Assembly: GCA_963205105.1 (NCBI GenBank)
Contig: CAUJJW010000322.1
Span: 16,561 to 80,560, forward strand
DNA from: Verrucomicrobiota bacterium
GTDB lineage: Bacteria; Verrucomicrobiota; Verrucomicrobiia; Limisphaerales; CAIMTB01
Direction of reading: 5' to 3'
Length of the DNA: 64,000 nt
Positions 50,081 to 57,537 of the stretch are shown in pieces (position 1 is the stretch's first letter; each line of letters starts with the position of its first letter). The notes beneath the pieces are model-generated. The model ran no database searches. It was not told where the DNA came from and saw nothing but the letters and a program-made list of their open reading frames with translations. A program made the position numbers and the translations under genes.

Positions 50081-52135
50081 TCACCGGTCGGCCGGCAGGA
50101 TGCGCGACAGGCGATCATCGGGGCTGCCGGAGAGGTTTCCCCCGTATTCCACCATGTACAACTCCCCCTCGGCCGTGAGGGTCATCGACAGCACCCCTCC
50201 AGCCAGTCCGCTGGCAATGGGCACCGTGTTGGTCACGAGATTCTGGCCGGCATCGATCTGGGCGAACCGCACCACCCGACGCGAAAAATCAGAATACAGC
50301 ATGCCATGGCCGAACCGGTCCGGCCAACCCGCAGGCGGCCGATCCACCGTCCCTCCTACCATCACCGCGGCGGCCGAGTCGTGCGCGTAGGAAAACCACG
50401 GGCCCACCGCATCCGCCAAGGGACAGGCCCCGCCCGACAACGTCTCCCGATGCCTCCCATCACATCGGGGCCAGCCATAGTTCGCCCCCGCCTCCACCCG
50501 GTTGACCTCCTCCTGGTCCCGCATCCGATCGTAGCCCACGTCGCCGACCAGGACGGTTTCGCTCCTCCCATCCCACGCCAGCGTGACCGGGTTGCGCAGC
50601 CCGATCGCGAACACCTCCGGCCGCGCCCCGGCGGTGGCCACCCACGGATTGCCCGGCGGTATCGATCCGTCCGGAGCGACCCGGAGGATTTTGCCCCGGA
50701 GATCCCCCCGATCCTGAGGCCAGCTCATGGGATCGTCGTAGACCCGCGGCGTTTCGTTGGGAAGAAGGTTGTCGCCGGTTCCCACGTACAGCATGTGATC
50801 CTTGGGGTTCAGAAGCAGACCACCGCCCTGCTGCAAACCATGGCTCGAACTCGGCACATCCAAGAGCACCCGCTCCGTCTCCAACCCCACCCGCCACGCT
50901 CCACGACCACCCTTCGCCGTGAACCGAGAAACCCGGTTGGAATTCCCCTCGGAAAGAATAGGCGCGCGGTACACGTACAGGAATCCGTTGGTCAGAAAGC
51001 CGCCGTCGAATTCGAATCCATACAGACCCCGCTGCCCCGAGGTACTCACCGGAAACCGCGCAACCAGGAGGTTGGTCCGCGCCTCCGGCGACCATGCCCA
51101 GAGCATCCCACGCCGACTGGCAAACCAGACGCTGCCATCCGGGCACTGAGCCACTCGCACCGGCTCAGGAATATCCCCCTGGGTCAGGACTTCGTAGCGC
51201 AACCCCTCTGACACCACCGTCCCTCGGCCAGCTTGGCGCAGGGAACTGGCCCTGCGGATGGAGGCCATTTCCTTTCGAAACATGGCCAATCCCGCACGGA
51301 GATCCTCCCGAACTGCCGGGGTGTCCGGAGGCGGATCGAACACCACATACCCATCGAATTGATGCGCGTGCAGGGCGGCCAGCATGCGTCGAAAATCGAA
51401 CACACCGGTGCCAAACGGAACGGGACGAGCCTTGGCGGTTAGCTCACTCAGATCCACCACCTGCACTCCCATCAGCCGCGAACGCAGTTCCTCCAGCGCC
51501 TCGAAGGGGTCCTCGCCGGCGCGCACCAGATTCAAAACATTGACGACCACCCCGATCCGAAGGTCGCGACCCCGAAGCGCCGCCAGTACCGCCTGGGGAT
51601 CCGTCCACCCACTGCGCCCCGCTCCACCACGGCCGGACGCCGACGCCGTCCCCGTCGGCAACCCCACGGCAATGTTGTACTGCCGCACCATGCGCTCCAC
51701 GTGGTCGTACTGCTCGGTCGGCGGGTCCCCCACCAACACCTGGACACCCAGGCGATCCGCCCATTCGAACAGCCGCGTGATGGAACTCGCGTTGTTGCCG
51801 AAGCGAACCCGCGCCGCCACCAGACGCATGCCCGCAGCCGTCGCCTGGCGCCGCAGCGCAAACGTTTCCTCCTCCGTCATCGACTCCCCCACCACGGAAC
51901 CCGTTAGATTCGTCGAAAGGGATTGTCCCGAATGGATCTCAACCACGGCCGCCCCGGCGCGCCGGACGGCGTCGAGCGTCTCACCCACCGTCGCCGGCTC
52001 AAAGGAACGGGTCGCTGCCCCCACCGCCAACCCTTCCACCATCACGTTGGGAGGTAGCCGAAGCGCAACGCCCGCGAAGGCTGGCGTTGCGAGAATCGCG
52101 CCGAGCAGCCAGCACCCCATCCACCACCTCCTCAT
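50081..52135 (-). CDS. Secreted fusion: TIM-barrel isomerase-like + PQQ sugar dehydrogenase-like
   Basis: Predicted 684 residues with a signal peptide (about 1-22). Residues 25-285 look like the sugar phosphate isomerase/epimerase TIM barrel (V-V-E-I-H-S-G, L-G-V-Q-V-L-V-G, I-G-V-V-V-N-V-L-N, Y-V-V-F-D-P-P-P). Residues 310-684 are a soluble glucose/sorbosone dehydrogenase propeller: G-L-Y-G-F-E-F, N-R-V-S-R-F, H-G-L-Q-Q-G-G-G-L with the probable catalytic His, L-Y-V-G-T-G-D-N, A-I-G-L-R-N-P-V-T-L-A and V-E-A-G-A-N-Y-G-W-P. PQQ ligands could not be verified fully. The joining suggests a periplasmic enzyme that acts twice on one sugar. Confidence 0.82.
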   Translation of the reverse strand: MRRWWMGCWLLGAILATPAFAGVALRLPPNVMVEGLAVGAATRSFEPATVGETLDAVRRAGAAVVEIHSGQSLSTNLTGSVVGESMTEEETFALRRQATAAGMRLVAARVRFGNNASSITRLFEWADRLGVQVLVGDPPTEQYDHVERMVRQYNIAVGLPTGTASASGRGGAGRSGWTDPQAVLAALRGRDLRIGVVVNVLNLVRAGEDPFEALEELRSRLMGVQVVDLSELTAKARPVPFGTGVFDFRRMLAALHAHQFDGYVVFDPPPDTPAVREDLRAGLAMFRKEMASIRRASSLRQAGRGTVVSEGLRYEVLTQGDIPEPVRVAQCPDGSVWFASRRGMLWAWSPEARTNLLVARFPVSTSGQRGLYGFEFDGGFLTNGFLYVYRAPILSEGNSNRVSRFTAKGGRGAWRVGLETERVLLDVPSSSHGLQQGGGLLLNPKDHMLYVGTGDNLLPNETPRVYDDPMSWPQDRGDLRGKILRVAPDGSIPPGNPWVATAGARPEVFAIGLRNPVTLAWDGRSETVLVGDVGYDRMRDQEEVNRVEAGANYGWPRCDGRHRETLSGGACPLADAVGPWFSYAHDSAAAVMVGGTVDRPPAGWPDRFGHGMLYSDFSRRVVRFAQIDAGQNLVTNTVPIASGLAGGVLSMTLTAEGELYMVEYGGNLSGSPDDRLSRILPADR

Positions 52136-52260
52136 GTCGCCTTCCAAGATGGCCGGAAACTAGTCCCAGGCCCCCGGCGCCGCAATCTCCCCATCGCCCA
52201 TGCCACCCCGCTGGCCGAAATCTGGTGTCGATCGCCGGTTCCGCGCATACTCGTCGCGTC

Positions 52261-52845
52261 ATGACCACCACCGACTGGGAAGCCCGCTACCAATCCGGCG
52301 ACATGCCCTGGGAAAAAGGTGAAGGCTCCCCCGGGCTCGCCGATTTCCTGCGCGACCGACCCGACCTGCCCCGGGGTTCCGTGCTGGTTCCCGGTTGCGG
52401 CACCGGTCACGACGCCCGCACCTGGGCCCGCCACGGCTTCACCCCCACCGGCCTCGACATCGCGCCGTCCGCCATCCGCATCGCGACCGAACGCACCGCA
52501 GCCGAGGGCCTGAACGCTTCCTTCCGACTCGGCGATTTCCTGCGGGAACCGGCCTCGGAACGTTTTGATTGGGTGTTCGAACACACCCTCTTCTGTGCCA
52601 TCCAACCCGCCGACCGCGACCTCTACGCCGAGTCCGTGCACCGATGGCTTCGACCCGGCGGCAATTTTCTCGCGATCCACTACATGATCCGCGATGTCGA
52701 GGGACCTCCGTTCGGTTGCACCCAGGAGGAATTGATCGAGCGGTTTAAGTCCCGCTTCGAATGGGTTGCCGGCTGGGTGCCACGCTCCTACCCCAACCGC
52801 GCCGGCCTCGAGCTCATGATCTGGTGGCGCCGTCGCGCCGAGTGA
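52261..52845 (+). CDS. Thiopurine S-methyltransferase-like SAM methyltransferase
   Basis: 194 residues. The N-terminal W-E-A-R-Y-Q-S-G-D-M-P-W-E-K is the TPMT family opening, followed by the SAM loop V-P-G-C-G-T-G-H-D-A near residue 47 and F-D-W-V-F-E-H-T-L-F-C-A-I. Small bacterial members methylate sulfur, selenium or tellurium compounds or halides. The target is not evident, though the selD fusion 3 kb upstream makes selenium worth noting. The 3' end overlaps the convergent transglutaminase gene by 32 bases. Confidence 0.83.
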   Translation: MTTTDWEARYQSGDMPWEKGEGSPGLADFLRDRPDLPRGSVLVPGCGTGHDARTWARHGFTPTGLDIAPSAIRIATERTAAEGLNASFRLGDFLREPASERFDWVFEHTLFCAIQPADRDLYAESVHRWLRPGGNFLAIHYMIRDVEGPPFGCTQEELIERFKSRFEWVAGWVPRSYPNRAGLELMIWWRRRAE

Positions 52846-54820
52846 CGCCGCCAACCCCGATCTCCTCCGCCAACTCTCCCGACACACGCCGCAATTCCTC
52901 GCGCTCCCCGGCCGTCAGCCCGGCCGGGTCAAACCGCAGCCGGGCGTGCAACCGGTAAGCCCGCGCCATCCGCTCCCGGACCAAAGGCCGCCGCATCTGC
53001 GCCGCCACCCGCTCCAGCCAGGCTCCCAAAGCCTCCTGGACCCGACGCGACCAACCGTTTCCGGCGAGCCCTTCCTCCACCTGGAACCATTCCGAGTCCG
53101 ACCCCGGCCAATGGGTCGCCAACCGCTCACCCGCCAGCGGCTCCACCGAACCCCGCGCGGCCCGCATCCGTCGGAAACGCCAAACGGTCAACACCAGCAA
53201 CGGCAGCACCAGCCAGTACGCCTCCCGCAGCCAGCGCTTCTCGCCCAGCCACCACCACCGCAGGACCGCGTACCTCAGATCGTTCCAGAACCGGTCCCAA
53301 CGACTCAGGGACGGCGCCAGATCGAACATCGCCGACGGCGTGGGATCGAAGTCCTGCCACTTGCCATCCACCCAGGCCCGCACCCAGGCGTGGGCATCCT
53401 TCGCCCGCACAGTATAGAACCCCGCCACTTGATCCTGGGGATTCACCAAAAAACCCGTCACGTACCGGGCCGGCACCCCCGCCGACCTCAACAGCAGCAC
53501 TCCGGCGGTCGCAAAATACTCACAATGCCCTTCCCGATCGCTGAGCAGAAATCGACCCAACGCCGTCCTCGCCCGGGGGTCCTTCGATGTGCTCGGTTTC
53601 AACTCGGTCGTGTACCGAAAATGAAGCGAGAAATGCCGCGACACACGCGCCAAAACTTCCGCAGGCGCAAGCCCCTCCAACCCCAACTCCGCCCCAACCG
53701 CCTCAATCGCCGGCCGCTCCGCAACCCGGATCTCCCTGGACTCTTCCTCCGTCGGTTCCATCTCCCACCCCGCGGCCTCCCCGAAGTCCACCCGGTACGG
53801 CATCATCCCTCCCGTGAACGTCGCCCGAATCGCACCCACCGCCGTCCGCTCCAGAGAGTCCGCCGGACATTCCCCGATCACCCGCGCCTCCCCAGGCACC
53901 GCCAACGAGCCGCCAGTCTCGTCGATCCTCAGTTCCACCCGTGCCGACCCGGTCGGCCCTTCGCGTTCTTCCAGCACCCATTCGCCCCCCGTTCCTTCAA
54001 GCTTGTTGAAAACGCTTGCCGGCGCGTACCAGGTCCCATCCGACCACGCCGAGAAAACCGCCACCCTCAACCGCGGCGGCACCCGCCCATTTCCCTCGCT
54101 CCGCACCGTCAACACCACCCGTCCCGATCCACCCACCCGCCCCGTCGAACCAATCGCGGTGCGCGCCGATCGGAACACCCCGTCGTCACGCCGCAACTGG
54201 GTGACCCAGGCCAGAAATCGGTTCTCGAACCACCCCTGCAATCCACTCAGTCCCAGCGACACAAACCACCCCCCCGCCAGCGCCAGAAATAAAAAACCAC
54301 CCGCCAACCAAACGGGAAATCCCCTCGCCCGAGTCCTCCACAACGCCAGCCCCGCCACCGCCCCCAGCCCGAAGAAAAACCACACCTTTCCACCGCCCGC
54401 GACGCTCGCCGATAGCAGGCAGAAAACCAGGTAGGGCCCGGACACTTCCAGCTCCGCCGGACCGTGGTCCCGTCGACGCCACCACGGCAGTGGCAATAGC
54501 GCGGCCATGGGAATCCTCTCCCGCACTGACCACACCTGCGCCAGAATCGCCGGAAAAAAAACCAGGGGAAGCCATTGAACAAAACTCCGAAGCACGCTCC
54601 CCACGGGCTCGCGGCTGTACGTCAGCAGGACCCCGCCGAAGGCCAGCAGCCAACAGACGTCCAATACCCGTGAAAACTCCGCCTGCGTCACTTCCAGCCG
54701 TCGGCCCACCCAGCGCGGCGCCATCAACCCCGCCACCAAGGCAACTGCCACCGGCCACGCATCGATGGAGATTCCCCAGAAAACGACGGCGATCGACAGA
54801 ATCCAGCTCGGCAGCGACAT
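52814..54820 (-). CDS. Membrane-anchored transglutaminase-like protein (DUF3488/TgpA type)
   Basis: 668 residues. N-terminal block of about five or six helices (1-190), a large extracytoplasmic domain with the papain-like triad C433 (E-G-H-C-E-Y-F-A-T-A), H477 (A-H-A-W-V-R-A-W) and D492 (Q-D-F-D-P-T-P), one further helix (about 545-565) and a cytoplasmic C-terminal tail with a helical DUF4129-like region. This is the layout of TgpA proteins, essential periplasmic transglutaminases in Pseudomonas. In many genomes it follows moxR and DUF58 genes, but here neither is adjacent; it is instead 3 bases downstream of a TIM-barrel gene. Confidence 0.87.
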   Translation of the reverse strand: MSLPSWILSIAVVFWGISIDAWPVAVALVAGLMAPRWVGRRLEVTQAEFSRVLDVCWLLAFGGVLLTYSREPVGSVLRSFVQWLPLVFFPAILAQVWSVRERIPMAALLPLPWWRRRDHGPAELEVSGPYLVFCLLSASVAGGGKVWFFFGLGAVAGLALWRTRARGFPVWLAGGFLFLALAGGWFVSLGLSGLQGWFENRFLAWVTQLRRDDGVFRSARTAIGSTGRVGGSGRVVLTVRSEGNGRVPPRLRVAVFSAWSDGTWYAPASVFNKLEGTGGEWVLEEREGPTGSARVELRIDETGGSLAVPGEARVIGECPADSLERTAVGAIRATFTGGMMPYRVDFGEAAGWEMEPTEEESREIRVAERPAIEAVGAELGLEGLAPAEVLARVSRHFSLHFRYTTELKPSTSKDPRARTALGRFLLSDREGHCEYFATAGVLLLRSAGVPARYVTGFLVNPQDQVAGFYTVRAKDAHAWVRAWVDGKWQDFDPTPSAMFDLAPSLSRWDRFWNDLRYAVLRWWWLGEKRWLREAYWLVLPLLVLTVWRFRRMRAARGSVEPLAGERLATHWPGSDSEWFQVEEGLAGNGWSRRVQEALGAWLERVAAQMRRPLVRERMARAYRLHARLRFDPAGLTAGEREELRRVSGELAEEIGVGGVTRRDGATRS

Positions 54821-54823
54821 CGC

Positions 54824-55705
54824 TTACACGTCGCAGATGTGAACCCCCTGCTTCAGCGAGGCGAGGACGTCCGGGCGTTTCGGAATGAACTCCTGCGCGA
54901 CAAACCCTTTGAAGCCTGTTGCGACCACCGCCTGCATCACCGCCGGATAGTAGATTTCCTGCGAATCATCGATCTCGTTCCGTCCCGGAACGCCGCCGGT
55001 GTGGTAGTGGGCAATGTACGGCGCGCTCTCCTTGAGGGTCCGGATGACGTCCCCTTCCATGATCTGCCTGTGATAGATGTCGTAGAGCAGCTTGAAGCGC
55101 TCCGACCCCACCCGCTTGCACAGCTCCACACCCCAGCGGGTGTGGTCGCACTGGTAGTCCTTGTGGTCGACCTTCGAGTTGAGCAGCTCCATCACCAGAA
55201 CCAACCCGTGCCGCTCCGCCACCGGCATCAGTTTCTTCAGACCCACCGAACAGACTTCCAACCCCTGTTCGTCCGAGATCCCTCCCCGGTTGCCGGAAAA
55301 ACAGATCACGTTCTCGCACCCGAGAGCCGCCACCTTCGGCGCCGCTTCCTCGAACCACTTCAGAATCCCGTCGTGGTTCTCCACCCGGTTCAACCCCTTG
55401 GTGATGCCCCCGGGAATGCCACTCACCATCGCGCACGTCAGGTCGTGCTTCTTCGCCGTCGGAATCTCCTCCAAACCCAACAGGTCGATCGAGGTGATCC
55501 CCATCTCGCGCGACGCCTTGCACAAGTCCTCCAAGGGAACCTTCCCATAGCACCAGCGACACACCGAGTGCCGGATCCGCCCCTTCAGTTGACCCACCGC
55601 CTCGGCGGCGTTGATCCGGCGCGAAAGATCGCCGGCAACCGACGCAACCAGCGCACCGGCGGCCAAATGACGAAGGGCATGTCGACGGTTCAAGGAGGCT
55701 TTCAT
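54824..55705 (-). CDS. TAT-exported hydroxypyruvate isomerase-like TIM-barrel protein
   Basis: Predicted 293 residues. N-terminal twin-arginine signal (L-N-R-R-H-A-L-R-H-L-A-A-G) then the Hyi-like TIM barrel: R-H-S-V-C-R-W-C-Y-G at the start, G-C-E-N-V-I-C-F-S-G-N, L-V-M-E-L-L-N-S-K-V-D-H-K-D-Y-Q-C, Y-D-I-Y-H-R-Q-I-M-E-G-D and Y-H-T-G-G-V-P-G-R-N-E-I. The metal-binding Glu, Asp, His and Glu residues are visible. Hydroxypyruvate isomerase motifs (M-E-G-D, G-R-N-E) are strongly kept, but the TAT signal suggests a periplasmic substrate. Gene abuts the transglutaminase gene. Confidence 0.85.
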   Translation of the reverse strand: MKASLNRRHALRHLAAGALVASVAGDLSRRINAAEAVGQLKGRIRHSVCRWCYGKVPLEDLCKASREMGITSIDLLGLEEIPTAKKHDLTCAMVSGIPGGITKGLNRVENHDGILKWFEEAAPKVAALGCENVICFSGNRGGISDEQGLEVCSVGLKKLMPVAERHGLVLVMELLNSKVDHKDYQCDHTRWGVELCKRVGSERFKLLYDIYHRQIMEGDVIRTLKESAPYIAHYHTGGVPGRNEIDDSQEIYYPAVMQAVVATGFKGFVAQEFIPKRPDVLASLKQGVHICDV

Positions 55706-56049
55706 GGCGTGCTTTGGGTGAGGCAGTAAAGGCCCCGTGCCGCTCACCGTCAAATGCCAAGCCGCACAACGCCCCGGCCAACTCTAAGCGGAACGATTCA
55801 CTTGAAATCGATAGGGTTCACGCCAAGACGCAAAGACGCCAAGGAAAGCCATAAAATCGAGGGATCGCGAACCTTCCAATCACCCACACCTTTTGGTTCG
55901 CAAATCCTGCAGCGCGCGAGCCTCTTTCGAGGACGGTCCTTCTTGGCGTCTTTGCGTCTTCGCGTGAGATCCAACTGAATCGTTCCGCTTAGTCCCCGAT
56001 TTCACTCTCGCCTGCCGGCTCAAGTTCCGGATGCTCCTCCCCGCGCAAC
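55706..56049. other. Intergenic region upstream of dnaB
   Basis: 344 bases between two divergent genes. Besides the fold-back element at 55784-55992 no gene is seen. The promoters of both flanking genes should lie here, but no convincing boxes were found. Confidence 0.5.
55784..55992. repeat. Fold-back (MITE-like) repeat element
   Basis: A 209-bp element with perfect 17-bp terminal inverted repeats: CTAAGCGGAACGATTCA (55784-55800) and its complement (55976-55992). Nested arms carry an about 24-bp near-perfect inverted repeat (TCACGCCAAGACGC..., about 55818-55842, and 55942-55965, one mismatch), and an inner GCGAACC/GGTTCGC pair. No transposase is inside. The nested arms of the 'GACGCAAAGACGCCAAG' kind look like dispersed palindromic repeats. 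It would fold into a long cruciform between two genes. Confidence 0.8.
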
Positions 56050-57537
56050 GTGATCGATTCCGTGGACCCCATTCCAGAGCACGAACCCCTTCCAGAACCT
56101 CCGCCCGACCTCATGGCCGGACGCCGCCCACCCCCACGCCCGGACGCCCCCTCCGGCGGACGCGTCGATCGACTGCCCCCGCACGCCGCTGACGCCGAAC
56201 GCGGGGTCCTCGGTTGCGTGCTTCTATCGCCCAACGACGCCATGGGCGAATGCGTCCGCACCATGCGGGCCGGCGCCGAGGCCTTCTACGAACTCCGCCA
56301 CCAGGCGCTCTACCAGACCCTGGTGGAGATGTACGACGCCCAACTGCCCATCGATCTCATCACCCTCCAGCAACGACTGCGTGACCAGAACCAGCTCGAT
56401 GCCGTCGGGGGCCTCGCCTACCTCAATCAAGTCGCCGATTCCGTCCCGTCCGCCGCCAACCTCGCGTATTACGTCGAAATCGTCCTGGAGAAGCACCTGC
56501 TCCGGCGCATGCTCCAAACCTGCACCAACGTCATCACCCGCGTCTTTGAGTGCGAAGGCGAGGTTTCCTCCCTGCTCGACGAGGTGGAACGGGACATTCT
56601 CCGGATCAACGAGGAACGGGAGCGCCCGGAAACCAAGGCCATCAAGGACCTGGTCAATTCGGCCATCAACACCATCGAGGAACTGCACGCCCGACAGGGC
56701 ATGCTCAGCGGGCTCAGCACCGGGTTCAACGACCTCGACAAGATGACCACGGGCTTCCACGGGGGGGAAATGATCGTCATCGCCGCCCGACCCAGCATGG
56801 GCAAAACCTCCCTGGCGATGAACATCGCCGAACACATCGCCATCGATCTCCAACAGGGCGTCGGCGTGTTCAGCCTGGAAATGACCGCGGAATCCCTCGT
56901 CCTCCGCATGATGTGCTCCCGCGCCGAGGTCAACCTCCGCGACGTCCGTGAAGGATTCCTCGCCGAACGCGATTTCCCCCGCCTCACCCATGCCGCCGGC
57001 GAAATCGCCGGTGCCCCGCTCTTCATCGATGACACCTCCGGCCTGTCGATCCTCCAACTGCGCGCCCGCGCCCGGCGGATGTGGCAGCAAAACCAGATCA
57101 AACTGCTGGTCATCGACTACCTCCAGCTGATGCACTCGGACACCCGACGGGCCAAGGACAACCGCCAGCAGGAGATCGCGGAGATCTCCTCCGGCATCAA
57201 GGCCCTCGCGAAAGAACTGGAGATCCCCATCATCGTTCTTGCCCAGCTCAACCGCGAAATCGAAAAAGACAAGGCCCGCAAGCCGAAGCTCTCCGACCTC
57301 CGCGAATCCGGCTCCATCGAGCAGGACGCCGACCTGGTCGGACTGCTCTACAAGCCCTCCAAAGACGGCGACGACGAGGAAAGCGTACCCCGCGACGACG
57401 GAAGCGGCGTGGAAGTCAGCCTCCTCATCGCCAAACAGCGAAATGGCCCCACCGGCGATGTCCCCCTCACATTTCTTAAAAGGTTTACTCGGTTCAAGGC
57501 CGCTGCCAAGGTCAGCCACGACGATGTTCCCTCGTAG
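56050..57537 (+). CDS. dnaB: Replicative DNA helicase
   Basis: 495 residues from a GTG start; an ATG at 56113 would give 474. The first 45 residues are Pro-rich and not part of the family. The DnaB N-terminal domain (A-E-R-G-V-L-G-C-V-L) is followed by the RecA-like ATPase: Walker A A-R-P-S-M-G-K-T (246-253), L-L-V-I-D-Y-L-Q-L-M Walker B and L-S-D-L-R-E-S-G-S-I-E-Q-D-A-D. It unwinds the fork as a hexamer. Its stop overlaps the bamA start (57524-57537), so the helicase and the outer-membrane assembly gene are coupled. No rplI or alr neighbours, which often accompany dnaB. Confidence 0.95.
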   Translation: MIDSVDPIPEHEPLPEPPPDLMAGRRPPPRPDAPSGGRVDRLPPHAADAERGVLGCVLLSPNDAMGECVRTMRAGAEAFYELRHQALYQTLVEMYDAQLPIDLITLQQRLRDQNQLDAVGGLAYLNQVADSVPSAANLAYYVEIVLEKHLLRRMLQTCTNVITRVFECEGEVSSLLDEVERDILRINEERERPETKAIKDLVNSAINTIEELHARQGMLSGLSTGFNDLDKMTTGFHGGEMIVIAARPSMGKTSLAMNIAEHIAIDLQQGVGVFSLEMTAESLVLRMMCSRAEVNLRDVREGFLAERDFPRLTHAAGEIAGAPLFIDDTSGLSILQLRARARRMWQQNQIKLLVIDYLQLMHSDTRRAKDNRQQEIAEISSGIKALAKELEIPIIVLAQLNREIEKDKARKPKLSDLRESGSIEQDADLVGLLYKPSKDGDDEESVPRDDGSGVEVSLLIAKQRNGPTGDVPLTFLKRFTRFKAAAKVSHDDVPS

